Assembly: GCA_902773155.1 (NCBI GenBank)
Contig: CACYDK010000227.1
Location: 1 to 9,585 of the forward strand
Length of the DNA stretch: 9,585 bases
Origin: an uncultured Ruminococcus sp.
GTDB lineage: Bacteria > Bacillota > Clostridia > Oscillospirales > Acutalibacteraceae
Direction: 5' to 3'
Shown here in pieces: positions 1 to 6,881 of this stretch. Under the pieces are notes generated by a model that made no database searches, was not told the DNA's origin, and was given only the letters and a program-made list of their open reading frames with translations. Each line of letters opens with the position of its first letter. Position 1 is the stretch's first letter. The translations under genes and the position numbers were made by a program.

Positions 1-984
1 CTCCGAGAGCACAACGGCCTTTACCGTGGTGGAGCCTGAGTCCATTCCCACATAGGCCTTGCCCTTGTAGCCCTTTAAGTCCTTGGTTTCAACATAGGCT
101 CGGGCGTGGCGCTCGGTAAACTCCTCATAATCCTTTTCGCTCTCGAAGAGCGGCGGATTAAAGGCGAAGTTCCCGGTTCCGGTGTAGTGCTTTACGCTCT
201 CGATAACCGAATCAAAATCTATGCTCTTGTCGGCGCAGAGCGCGGCTCCGCACGCAACGTAAAACAGAGAATTCTCGGGACAGATTCCGGTAGTGCCCAA
301 AGTATTGTCAAAGCTTTTTCGAAGCTCGCTCATAAAAGTGAGGGGGCCTCCTAGGTAGACTATTTTTCCTTCGATCTCGCGACCCTGAGCAAGTCCGGCG
401 ACTGTCTGTGAAACAACAGCGTTAAAGATGCTTTTTGCGATATCGGCCTTGCGTGCGCCCTGGTTGAGGAGCGGCTGGATGTCTGTTTTAGCAAAAACTC
501 CGCAACGCGAGGCGATCGTGTAGGTCTTTTCGTGCTGCTTGGCGAGGTCGTCCATCTCCTCAAGCGGAACGTTGAGGAGGGTGGCCATCTGGTCGATAAA
601 GGCTCCAGTTCCGCCGGCGCAGGTTCCGTTCATACGAACCTCGAGACCTCCCGAGAGGAAGAGTATTTTGGCGTCCTCGCCGCCGAGCTCGATCACGACG
701 TCGGTTCCGGGGATGAAGGTGTTCGCGGCTACTCTGGTCGCGTAAACCTCCTGAATAAAGCTTATTCCGCAGCTCTCCGCTACGCCCATACCCGCGCTTC
801 CGCTCATTCCGACGGGCGCGCTTTCAACGCCGGGAACCGCCTCGCGCACGGCGGACAGTATCTCGCCGATTTTCTCGGTTATACGGGAGTAGTGTCGACG
901 GTATGTGCTGTATAATAATTTGTTGTCGTCGTCGAGCGCCACGCATTTGATTGTAGTAGAGCCGATATCGAGTCCGAGTCTCAT
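1..984 (-). CDS. 2-hydroxyacyl-CoA dehydratase activator, double-ASKHA type (5' part, cut by window edge)
   Basis: This is the first 328 codons of an ATP-driven activator of the BadF/BadG/BcrA/HgdC family. Such proteins hold a [4Fe-4S] cluster across a dimer and use ATP hydrolysis to push an electron into a 2-hydroxyacyl-CoA or benzoyl-CoA type dehydratase or reductase. The start has the phosphate-1 loop LGLDIGSTTIK (residues 3-13). The two cluster cysteines are in NGTCAGGTGAF (C122) and SRCGVFAKTD (C161), matching the two ligands of HgdC. Near the left edge a second nucleotide-binding loop begins, GMDSGSTTVKAV (about residues 313-324), so this is the long tandem-domain form. Family members of this form are usually well over 1000 residues and carry a C-terminal DUF2229-like region, which would lie outside the window. 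The start is an ATG preceded by GGAGG. No dehydratase subunits are visible here, so the substrate is unknown; some long forms are annotated only as activase-related. Confidence 0.9.
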   Translation of the reverse strand, partial: MRLGLDIGSTTIKCVALDDDNKLLYSTYRRHYSRITEKIGEILSAVREAVPGVESAPVGMSGSAGMGVAESCGISFIQEVYATRVAANTFIPGTDVVIELGGEDAKILFLSGGLEVRMNGTCAGGTGAFIDQMATLLNVPLEEMDDLAKQHEKTYTIASRCGVFAKTDIQPLLNQGARKADIAKSIFNAVVSQTVAGLAQGREIEGKIVYLGGPLTFMSELRKSFDNTLGTTGICPENSLFYVACGAALCADKSIDFDSVIESVKHYTGTGNFAFNPPLFESEKDYEEFTERHARAYVETKDLKGYKGKAYVGMDSGSTTVKAVVLSE

Positions 985-1080
985 GCTTATCCTCCGTTAA
1001 AAATTTTCACTGCCTTCGGTTTAGGACTCCGCTTACGTAGGGAGCCTGGTATTGAGCAGAAAGCATAGTTAGACATTTTA
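985..1080 (-). promoter_or_regulatory. Folded 5' leader of the activator gene
   Basis: The predicted untranslated leader is about 95 bases. Minus-strand CTGC and GCAG segments close an approximately 50-base domain (plus strand about 1001-1050). Inside it GGCTCC pairs with GGAGTCC with one bulged base around the loop CTACGTAAGC. The ribosome binding site follows after a run of T. I do not recognise any named riboswitch class in it. There is no clear terminator in the leader, so any control would more likely act on translation. It may be an ordinary leader. Confidence 0.3.
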
Positions 1081-1087
1081 TCAGCTT

Positions 1088-1116
1088 ATTATACTACATA
1101 AATATCAAATTAAATT
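1088..1116 (-). promoter_or_regulatory. Probable promoter of the activator gene
   Basis: Read on the minus strand there is a perfect -10 box TATAAT (1088-1093) in AT-rich DNA about 100 bases upstream of the activator start. The -35 position at 17 bp (AATTTA, 1111-1116) matches poorly, so the promoter may be weak or need an activator. Confidence 0.5.
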
Positions 1117-1140
1117 TCTGTTAAAGAAAAATAAACGCCT

Positions 1141-1268
1141 GCTCGCCGCTATTTTTGATAAGAATAATAGCGGAGCGGTCTCACAGATGAACTTCATCTT
1201 AAGGAAGGGTAATCCCCCAAAATCGAGCCCGTTGGGCTAACGATTTTGACCCCTTTAAAAAGGGGTAC
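1141..1268. repeat. Cluster of short palindromic hairpins in intergenic DNA
   Basis: Four separate inverted repeats lie within about 130 bases. They are CCGCTATT/AATAGCGG (1146-1153 with 1166-1173), AGATGAA/TTCATCT (1185-1191 with 1193-1199), AAAATCG-AGCCC with GGGCT-AA-CGATTTT (1219-1230 with 1234-1247), and CCCCTTT/AAAGGGG (1250-1256 with 1259-1265). The third has a 12-bp stem, a GTT loop and T runs on both strands, so it could act as a bidirectional terminator. The octamer AGGGGTAC at 1261-1268 recurs in the terminator just beyond. No ORF is present. The cluster looks like an intergenic palindromic element or stacked terminators. Confidence 0.6.
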
Positions 1269-1288
1269 AAATGTGATTCCTGATTGAC

Positions 1289-1316
1289 AAAAAAGTACCC
1301 CTATGAAAAGGGGTAC
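1289..1316 (-). terminator. Intrinsic terminator of the fumarase operon
   Basis: On the minus strand an 8-bp perfect stem, GTACCCCT with AGGGGTAC (plus strand 1295-1302 and 1309-1316), has a six-base loop. It is followed directly by six T residues (1289-1294). It lies about 55 bases after the fumB stop codon, as expected for a Rho-independent terminator. Confidence 0.88.
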
Positions 1317-1369
1317 CGGGATGATCAATAAAGGTGAATAGCGTGTCGGGCGCGGAGCGCGGCGCTTGC

Positions 1370-1918
1370 TCAAAGTTTGCGGTATTTTTCGGGCTCAGTC
1401 TCGTAGATGTTGTTTCCCTTGCTGTCGATAACGACGACGCAGGGAAAATCCTCGACATAATATCTGCGCACGGATTCCGTGCCGAGATCCTCATAGCAAA
1501 CGGGCTCGGTTTTTTTGATGCTTTTCGCGATCAGGGCCGCGGCTCCGCCGATCGCGGCGAAGTAGACAGCGCCGTTTTGTACTATAGCGTCGACGACCTC
1601 GGGCGAGCGGGCGCCCTTTCCGATCATTCCCTTGAGTCCGAGCTTGAGCAGAGTCGGGGCGTATTTGTCCATTCTGTAGCTCGACGTGGGACCGGCAGGT
1701 CCGACGGCATAGCCGGGCTTTGCCGGAGCCGGGCCGACGTAGTAAATCGTCTCGCCTGCAATGTCAACGGGAAGCGGTTCGCCTTTTTCGCAAAGCTCAA
1801 AAAGCCTTTTGTGAGCGGCGTCCCGGCCGGTTATCATCTCGCCCGAGAGCAGTACGCTGTCGCCGGCCTTGAGAGCTTGTATGGTCTCGTCTGTGAGTGG
1901 TAGGCTGATTCTTTTCAT
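1370..1918 (-). CDS. fumB: Fumarate hydratase class I, beta (C-terminal) subunit
   Basis: This 182-residue protein is the beta subunit of an iron-sulfur hydro-lyase (Fe-S type tartrate/fumarate family), which with the upstream alpha subunit interconverts fumarate and malate in the cytoplasm. Family-typical segments are LSGEMITGRDAAHKR (about 24-38), VGPAPAKPG (61-69), GPTSSYRMDKYAP (76-88) and KGMIGKG (96-102), followed by the AAIGGAAAL stretch (121-129) that helps form the active site. The length is normal for a split beta subunit. The ATG start is preceded by AGGAGG, which overlaps the alpha-subunit stop codon; the genes are 9 bp apart and so probably translationally coupled. L(+)-tartrate dehydratase is a close relative and cannot be fully excluded, but fumarase is the more likely role. 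The letter B here denotes the beta subunit, not E. coli FumB. Confidence 0.92.
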   Translation of the reverse strand: MKRISLPLTDETIQALKAGDSVLLSGEMITGRDAAHKRLFELCEKGEPLPVDIAGETIYYVGPAPAKPGYAVGPAGPTSSYRMDKYAPTLLKLGLKGMIGKGARSPEVVDAIVQNGAVYFAAIGGAAALIAKSIKKTEPVCYEDLGTESVRRYYVEDFPCVVVIDSKGNNIYETEPEKYRKL

Positions 1919-1927
1919 AACGTCCTC

Positions 1928-2779
1928 CTAAATCTCGGCGCTCTTGTGACGTGCGGCGTGACAGCAGATGTTTACGGCCACGGGCATTCCGGCAATATGG
2001 GTAGGCGAGGTCTCGATATTCACCCCGAGGGCGGTATTCGAGCCGCCGAGTCCGGCGGGGCCAAAGCCCATTTTGTTTATTTCACAAAGCAGCTCGCGCT
2101 CCAGAGCCGAGTAGCGCGGGTCGGCGTTTTCGGTATCGATCGGGCGGAAGGTCGCGAGCTTGGCGAGCTGAGCGGCGCGCTCAAAGGTTCCGCCGATCCC
2201 GACTCCGACCACGATGGGGGGACAGGGATTAGGTCCCGCCGCAAAAACCGTGTCGAGTACAAATCTTTTAACGCCCTCGACCCCGTAGGACGGAGTGAGC
2301 ATTTTAATAGCCGACATATTCTCCGAGCCGAAGCCCTTGCCTCCGGCGGTTATCCTGATCCTGTCGCCGGGAACGATTTTGGTGTGGATGATGGCTGGGG
2401 TATTGTCCTTAGTGTTGATCCGGTCAAAAACCGGGTCGCTCACCACGCTTTTTCTGAGATAGCCCTCGTCGTAGGCGGCTCTGACCCCGTCCTCGACGGC
2501 CTCGTTAAACGAGCCGTCCTCGACTGTGACCTTGTCGCCGTACTCCACGAAGAGCACCGCCATTCCGGTATCCTGGCAAAGGGGGATACGCTCGTTTGCC
2601 GCGATCTCGTCGTTTTCGATGATCTGCGCGAGAACGCTCTTGCCGACCGGGCTCTCCTCATTTTTTTCGGCGTTTTTCAGCGCGGACATTATATCGCCGC
2701 CTATGTAGTAGTTGCAGTCCATAAACAGCCGCTTTACCGTCTCGCGGATCTCGGCGGCCTTTATGCGCCTTATTTCCAT
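1928..2779 (-). CDS. fumA: Fumarate hydratase class I, alpha (N-terminal) subunit
   Basis: This 283-residue protein is the catalytic, cluster-binding subunit of a two-subunit class I fumarase. Three cysteines sit where the family binds its oxygen-sensitive [4Fe-4S] cluster: C68 in [11 protein letters not shown]186 in [11 protein letters not shown], and C272 or C273 in NICCHAARH. Other family blocks are [13 protein letters not shown] (144-156), GVGIGGTFE (192-200) and [13 protein letters not shown] (240-252). The split alpha/beta form is typical of anaerobic bacteria and archaea. I chose the ATG at 2779 because an AGAAG-like site lies eight bases upstream. In-frame ATG at 2785 and GTG at 2788 are alternatives adding two or three residues. 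It is first in the operon, with its promoter just upstream and fumB 9 bp downstream. Confidence 0.92.
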   Translation of the reverse strand: MEIRRIKAAEIRETVKRLFMDCNYYIGGDIMSALKNAEKNEESPVGKSVLAQIIENDEIAANERIPLCQDTGMAVLFVEYGDKVTVEDGSFNEAVEDGVRAAYDEGYLRKSVVSDPVFDRINTKDNTPAIIHTKIVPGDRIRITAGGKGFGSENMSAIKMLTPSYGVEGVKRFVLDTVFAAGPNPCPPIVVGVGIGGTFERAAQLAKLATFRPIDTENADPRYSALERELLCEINKMGFGPAGLGGSNTALGVNIETSPTHIAGMPVAVNICCHAARHKSAEI

Positions 2780-2811
2780 ATTCATCACTTCTTTTCGTTT
2801 ATTCAGTACAC

Positions 2812-2840
2812 ATTATAAAAGATTATTCACATAAAATCAA
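2812..2840 (-). promoter_or_regulatory. Promoter of the fumAB operon
   Basis: On the minus strand TTGATT (2835-2840) and a perfect TATAAT (2812-2817) are separated by 17 bp, a good sigma-A arrangement, 32 bp before the chosen fumA start. A TCACA half-site (2827-2831) falls within the spacer. Confidence 0.8.
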
Positions 2841-2848
2841 TTATTTTC

Positions 2849-2878
2849 TTTTCATTGCGGACATATTTGTGATATAAT
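2849..2878 (+). promoter_or_regulatory. Extended -10 promoter (P1) of the two-component operon
   Basis: A perfect TATAAT (2873-2878) is preceded by TGA, forming the extended -10 TGnTATAAT. The -35 candidate TTTTCA (2849-2854) is weak with an 18-bp spacer, which an extended -10 can compensate. It is divergent from the fumarase promoter and gives a leader of about 120 bases. Confidence 0.65.
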
Positions 2879-2890
2879 TACCTGGAAGGC

Positions 2891-2913
2891 GCCGCGCGCC
2901 CGAACTGCGCGGC
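2891..2913 (+). promoter_or_regulatory. GC-only hairpin in the response-regulator leader
   Basis: GCCGCGC (2891-2897) and GCGCGGC (2907-2913) form a perfect seven-pair all-GC stem with a nine-base loop, a few bases after the P1 start site, in otherwise AT-rich DNA. No T run follows, so it is not a typical terminator. It could stabilise the 5' end of the mRNA. Confidence 0.5.
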
Positions 2914-2926
2914 ATTGCCCAAAATC

Positions 2927-3010
2927 ATGAAATATTCTTCCGCAGGTCATATGGTTTTCACATTCGGAGGATATCTTATAATAAATAATTATAATCGGAG
3001 GTCTATATGA
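2927..3010 (+). CDS. Possible 27-residue leader ORF overlapping the response regulator start
   Basis: An ATG at 2927 opens 27 codons, beginning MKYSSAGHMVFTFGG, that end in TGA at 3008-3010, overlapping the regulator ATG as ATGA. Such overlap is common in translational coupling. There is no convincing ribosome binding site before the first ATG; an internal ATG at 2951 has only a weak CAGGT upstream. It may be chance. I do not recognise the peptide. Confidence 0.2.
   Translation: MKYSSAGHMVFTFGGYLIINNYNRRSI
2955..2982 (+). promoter_or_regulatory. Possible second promoter (P2) of the two-component operon
   Basis: TTTTCA (2955-2960) and TATAAT (2977-2982) are 16 bp apart, close to the regulator gene. 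The -10 is perfect and the -35 matches four of six. A start site here would give a very short leader without the GC hairpin. The region is AT-rich, so a chance match is possible. Confidence 0.35.
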
Positions 3011-3681
3011 GTAAGCTTTTAGTTGTTGACGACGAATTTCGTATAAGACAGATTATCCGCAAATACGCGGAGTTCGAGGGGCACACCGTCGAGGAAGCCG
3101 TCGACGGTATGCAGGCGATCGACATTTGCCGAAAAAACAAGTACGACCTTATCATTATGGACGTTATGATGCCCGAGCTCGACGGCTTTTCGGCCTGCCG
3201 CGAAATCAGAAAATTCAGCTCTACGCCGGTGATCATGCTCTCGGCCAGGGGCGAGGAATACGACAAGATCCACGGCTTTGAGCTGGGCTCGGACGACTAC
3301 GTAGTTAAGCCGTTCTCGCCTAAGGAGCTTATGATGCGCGTCAACGCCGTGCTCAAGCGCAGCGGCGGAGCAAAAGAGGCCGAAAACGATGTTTTTACCT
3401 TCAAGGGGCTTGCGGTCGATTTTTCGGCGCGTATAGTTACGATCGACGGCGAGAGGGTCGAAATGACCCCGAAGGAGTACGAGCTCTTCTTCTATATGGT
3501 AAAGAACCGCGGTCTCGCCCTCACCCGTGAGAAGCTTATCTCCGAGGTATGGGGCTATGATTTCTACGGCGACGAGCGCACGCTCGACACGCACATCAAG
3601 CTCCTTAGAAAATCGCTGGGAGACTACAGCAAGTGCATCGTTACGCTCAGAGGGGTAGGGTACCGTTTTGAAGCAGTCTAA
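3007..3681 (+). CDS. OmpR/PhoB-family response regulator
   Basis: This 224-residue protein is a two-component transcription factor. The receiver domain (about 1-115) has the acidic pair D8/D9, the phosphoacceptor D52 in IIMDVMMPELDG, S79 at the switch position in IMLSARG, and K101 in VKPFSP. A winged-helix DNA-binding domain follows (about 128-223), with the EVWGYDFYGDERTLDTHI recognition region and the terminal wing RGVGYRF. The ATG start has GGAGG at the expected distance. The gene overlaps the downstream histidine kinase, which is very likely its partner. The target genes cannot be read from the sequence. The adjacent htrA gene suggests envelope or secretion-stress control as in CssR, but generic OmpR-type annotation is all the sequence itself supports. 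Confidence 0.94.
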   Translation: MSKLLVVDDEFRIRQIIRKYAEFEGHTVEEAVDGMQAIDICRKNKYDLIIMDVMMPELDGFSACREIRKFSSTPVIMLSARGEEYDKIHGFELGSDDYVVKPFSPKELMMRVNAVLKRSGGAKEAENDVFTFKGLAVDFSARIVTIDGERVEMTPKEYELFFYMVKNRGLALTREKLISEVWGYDFYGDERTLDTHIKLLRKSLGDYSKCIVTLRGVGYRFEAV

Positions 3682-5200
3682 GCTTAACCGCTGGCGAATG
3701 CTGCCGCTGAGGTACAAGCTGAGCATTTACTTTATCTTTTTTTCGCTTATTATGCTCATCTTCCTCTGGGTGTTCCAGACGGTTTTTCTGGAGCCCTGCT
3801 ATACCCTGATAAAAAAATACCAGGTCTCGAGCTACGCCGCGCGTATCGCGGAGAGTATTCGCGAGGGCAGCGATACCGCCGACAACATAAACGATATCTC
3901 GCGTGAAAACGAGATGAGCGTGTATATATACGACTCCACCGAGTCGATCCTTGTCAAAAAGTACTCGAGCGAGTTCAACAATCCGCTGGGACTTCGGGAC
4001 ATCGATATGCACAAAATCTATTCCTACTACCGCACCGCGGAAGAAAACGGGGGACAGTATATTACGACCAAGACCGAGGAGGAAAGGGGCGTCGACATCT
4101 CCTTTATTCCGAAGAACAGATCCTTTGCGACTCCGGACGAGGGCGGTATGCGGATGGAGCGGTTCAATAACCGCGCTCAAAACCTCATCTTCTCCGAAAT
4201 AATCAGCCTCGGCGACTCAACGGAGAGATTTCTGCTGATCACCGCTATGATCACACCTGTGAGCTCGGTAACAAGCACGATATTCATCCAGCTTACGGTA
4301 GTCACGATTATTTTCTTCGCCTTCGCGCTGGTGCTCGCGTTCATAGTATCGCGAAGGATCTCCAGGCCGCTGGACGAGATCAATACCGGCGTAAAGGAGC
4401 TTGCCCGTCACAACTACGACATCGAGTTCAACAGCTACGGTTATCTCGAGGCCAAGGAGCTCAGCGACACCCTGAATCTCACCAGAAGAGAGCTCAGGCG
4501 CGCGGAGGATCTCAGGCAGGAGCTCATAGCGAATATCTCCCACGACCTCAGGACGCCGCTTACGATGATCACCGGCTACGGCGAGGTCATGCGCGACCTT
4601 CCCGGAGAGAACACCCCCGAAAACGTCCAGGTTATCATCGACGAGGCTAACCGCCTCTCCGACCTCGTAACAGATATGCTTGATCTCAGCAAGCTTCAGG
4701 CAGGCGCGATCGAGATCGAGCGCGAGGATTTCAGCCTGACAGACGAAATCAGCGACATCTTCCAGCGTTATACCAAGCTTAGGGAGCAGGAGGGCTACGA
4801 TATCCGCTTTAAGGCCGACAAAAACGCCTATGTAAGCGCCGACAGGGTAAAAATCGGACAGGTTATCTACAACTTTATCAACAACGCGATCAACCACTGC
4901 GGTGAGGACAAGCAGGTCATCGTGACCCAGAAAACCTCGGATAAGCGAGTCAGAGTCGAGGTAACGGATCACGGCGCCGGAATCGACTCCGAGAAGCTTT
5001 CGTACATCTGGGACAGATACTACAAGGTCGACAAGGATCACAAGCGCGGGGTTATCGGCACGGGACTCGGCCTTTCGATCGTAAAGAACATTCTCGACCT
5101 TCACGGCGCGAAATACGGCGTAAAAAGCAAGCCCGGCAACGGCTCCACCTTCTGGTTTGAGCTGCCGTGCACCTATGTTGAGAGCATTGCGCGAAAGTAA
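3668..5200 (+). CDS. Membrane sensor histidine kinase (HAMP-HisKA-HATPase)
   Basis: This 510-residue kinase is the likely partner of the preceding regulator. A membrane segment (about 18-41) is followed by an outside sensor region of about 160 residues with no family I recognise, then a second membrane segment (about 204-228). Next come a HAMP linker starting at SRRISRPLDEI, and the HisKA box ANISHDLRTPLTM with phospho-histidine H292. The ATPase domain has the N box NFINNA (402-407), G1 DHGAGI (434-439) and G2 GTGLGLS (464-470). I take the TTG at 3668 as start because an AGGGG stretch lies just upstream. The next ATG, at 3698, has no such site but would still keep both membrane segments. The 14-bp overlap with the regulator implies coupled translation. 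Confidence 0.93.
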   Translation: MKQSKLNRWRMLPLRYKLSIYFIFFSLIMLIFLWVFQTVFLEPCYTLIKKYQVSSYAARIAESIREGSDTADNINDISRENEMSVYIYDSTESILVKKYSSEFNNPLGLRDIDMHKIYSYYRTAEENGGQYITTKTEEERGVDISFIPKNRSFATPDEGGMRMERFNNRAQNLIFSEIISLGDSTERFLLITAMITPVSSVTSTIFIQLTVVTIIFFAFALVLAFIVSRRISRPLDEINTGVKELARHNYDIEFNSYGYLEAKELSDTLNLTRRELRRAEDLRQELIANISHDLRTPLTMITGYGEVMRDLPGENTPENVQVIIDEANRLSDLVTDMLDLSKLQAGAIEIEREDFSLTDEISDIFQRYTKLREQEGYDIRFKADKNAYVSADRVKIGQVIYNFINNAINHCGEDKQVIVTQKTSDKRVRVEVTDHGAGIDSEKLSYIWDRYYKVDKDHKRGVIGTGLGLSIVKNILDLHGAKYGVKSKPGNGSTFWFELPCTYVESIARK

Positions 5201-5241
5201 CGCTGTACTGTAAAAGCGCTGAATAAAACCGAAAAGAATAA

Positions 5242-5278
5242 ACCTGAGGCTGTCGCTTTGCTTGCGGCAGCCTCAGGT
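5242..5278. terminator. Bidirectional terminator between the kinase and htrA
   Basis: ACCTGAGGCTG-T-CGC pairs with GCG-G-CAGCCTCAGGT (5242-5256 with 5264-5278), a stem of about 14 pairs with one internal mismatch and a seven-base loop. T-rich sequence follows on both strands, more strongly on the minus strand. It serves two converging genes. A distant 7-bp repeat, CGCTGTA and TACAGCG, flanks it at 5201-5207 and near 5286-5292. Confidence 0.85.
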
Positions 5279-5313
5279 ATTTCATTACAGCGAATGACGC
5301 TTGTATTAAGTTT

Positions 5314-6738
5314 TTACGGTTTGTCCTCGGCGAGCTTTACCTTTACGGTAAAGGTTTTTTCGTTATCGGGGCGAATAATTTCTATCTCGATTTCGTCGCC
5401 GGCCTTGTGCTTTTCAAGGATGTCGTAAACATCGGCGAAGTTCGCGATCTTAACGCCGTCTACCTTTGTTATAATATCGCCTGACTCCGCGTCGGTTCCG
5501 GCCATAGGACCGCCGGAGGTTATGTCCTCGATCTGGATACCGGTGTCGTTGTTTTCGCCATAGTAAACAACGTTTCCGGTTATGCCGATTTTGACTCGTC
5601 CGGACACGTAGCTGTTGCGGATTATTTCGTCGGTGATCTGCTTGACCGTTTTGCTTGGTATCGCAAAGCACATTCCCTCGTAGGTCTCCAAAGCGATCTT
5701 CATTGTGCTTATTCCGATAACCTGGCCGTACATATTGCACAGTCCGCCGCCGCTGTTGCCGGGATTTATAGCAGCGTCAGTCTGTATAAAGCGCGCGTTG
5801 TTGCTCATTGAGGCGCGGCGGTTTACCGCGGATACGATTCCCTTTGTAACGGAGTTTTGATAATTCATACTCCTCGGGTTTCCTACCACGATCACATCCT
5901 CGGTGACTTCGATCTGGTCGCTGTCGCCGAAGGTGGCCGGCGTTAGGTTTTTGGCGTCGACCTTGAGCACGGCAAGGTCGTAGCGGCTGTCAAAGCCTAC
6001 AACGCCGGCCTTGTATTCCTTTTTGTCGGCGGTAACGATCTTGATCAGATAATCTGTGCGGCTGTCGTTCACTATGTGCGAGTTGGTTACGATATAGCCG
6101 TCTGCGGTGAGCACAACGCCGCTTCCCATGGTGGAATAGCTCTTTTCGTTGCCCTGCTGGCCGGATGTGTAGCAGATCACGCCGACAGTGCTTTTTTCAA
6201 CGTTCTTAAAGGCGTAGGACGAGCCGTATTTATTTTTCTTGATTTTCTTCGGCTTTTTCTTGAGCTTGAGACCTTTGTAATCGGGCTGGGTTTTGTTTGA
6301 CGCATCGCTCTCCTTATAGCTGTTTGCCGTGGTCGCGGGCTCGGTGGGATTATAAGCGAACGGGGAGGTCGCCGGCTCGGTTTGCTGCTGGGTTTCTATG
6401 GGCTTAAAGCCATCGTCCCTGCCGGAGAAATTGGCCACAAAAACGGTAAATCCCGCGATACTCGCGACAAGAAGAGTGATCACTATCGCGAGCAGAACCT
6501 TTAGCCCGGCGCCGGAGCCCTTCTGCTTCTCTGCGGGCGGCTGATACTGCTGATTGTAGTAGTTCTGCGGCGGCTGAGGCTGAGCCGGACGGTAGTACTG
6601 CTGAGGCTGCTGCGGAGCCTGCGGCGGATTTGGATAACTGTTGATCTGCGGAGCCATCGGCGGCTGAGGCGGCTGGGACGGAGCCTGCGGAGACGGATTG
6701 TTATATTGGTTATTATAATTGTTATAGTAATCGTTCAT
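5314..6738 (-). CDS. htrA: HtrA/DegP-like membrane-anchored serine protease with PDZ domain
   Basis: This 474-residue protein is a trypsin-like envelope protease that degrades or refolds damaged exported proteins. The cytoplasmic N-terminus (1-70) is extremely rich in Pro, Gln, Asn and Tyr. A single membrane anchor follows (about 80-102), then an outside linker with two TEPAT copies and a lysine-rich stretch KLKKKPKKIKKNK (157-169). The protease domain (about 175-370) has the full triad: H221 in TNSHIV, D254 in YDLAVLKV and S329 in GNSGGGL. One PDZ domain (about 378-468) ends the protein. The ATG start has AGAAGG upstream and a good promoter beyond. The architecture matches Gram-positive HtrA/YkdA/YvtA types. 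Its neighbour is a convergent two-component system, which invites comparison with CssRS, but the regulatory link is an inference. Confidence 0.93.
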   Translation of the reverse strand: MNDYYNNYNNQYNNPSPQAPSQPPQPPMAPQINSYPNPPQAPQQPQQYYRPAQPQPPQNYYNQQYQPPAEKQKGSGAGLKVLLAIVITLLVASIAGFTVFVANFSGRDDGFKPIETQQQTEPATSPFAYNPTEPATTANSYKESDASNKTQPDYKGLKLKKKPKKIKKNKYGSSYAFKNVEKSTVGVICYTSGQQGNEKSYSTMGSGVVLTADGYIVTNSHIVNDSRTDYLIKIVTADKKEYKAGVVGFDSRYDLAVLKVDAKNLTPATFGDSDQIEVTEDVIVVGNPRSMNYQNSVTKGIVSAVNRRASMSNNARFIQTDAAINPGNSGGGLCNMYGQVIGISTMKIALETYEGMCFAIPSKTVKQITDEIIRNSYVSGRVKIGITGNVVYYGENNDTGIQIEDITSGGPMAGTDAESGDIITKVDGVKIANFADVYDILEKHKAGDEIEIEIIRPDNEKTFTVKVKLAEDKP

Positions 6739-6771
6739 TCGTAAAACCTTCTTTACTATCAGTTTCGCCTT

Positions 6772-6800
6772 ATTATATCACCAAACTAAAGCCAAAACAA
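6772..6800 (-). promoter_or_regulatory. Promoter of htrA
   Basis: On the minus strand TTGTTT (6795-6800) and TATAAT (6772-6777) are 17 bp apart, with TGA before the -10 giving an extended -10. The ten bases GTGATATAAT are identical to those at the response-regulator P1 promoter. Confidence 0.75.
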
Positions 6801-6841
6801 GATACAAATTTATAAAACCGGTATTTTTCAGTAAATGAAAA

Positions 6842-6869
6842 TGCTGACAGCGCTTTTGCGCTGTCAGCA
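6842..6869 (-). terminator. Terminator of the LRR gene
   Basis: TGCTGACAGCGC and GCGCTGTCAGCA form a perfect 12-bp stem with a TTTT/AAAA loop. On the minus strand it is followed by TTTTCATTT. It lies 12 bases beyond the LRR stop codon and upstream of the htrA promoter, so it separates the two transcription units. Confidence 0.88.
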
Positions 6870-6881
6870 ACAATACTATTA

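Noticed and set aside
1334..1903. A 189-codon plus-strand ORF opposite fumB
   Set aside because: It is the antisense shadow of a well-supported beta subunit, without a family match I can see.
1946..2818. A 290-codon plus-strand ORF opposite fumA
   Set aside because: It lies wholly antisense to a clearly conserved fumarase subunit. GC-skewed third positions keep the opposite frame open, and the product resembles no family.
3019..3726. A 235-codon minus-strand ORF opposite the response regulator
   Set aside because: It is antisense to a complete receiver plus winged-helix protein and has no ribosome binding site or domain.
4217..5104. A 295-codon minus-strand ORF inside the histidine kinase
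   Set aside because: The plus frame carries all kinase motifs in order; the antisense frame has no recognisable domains.
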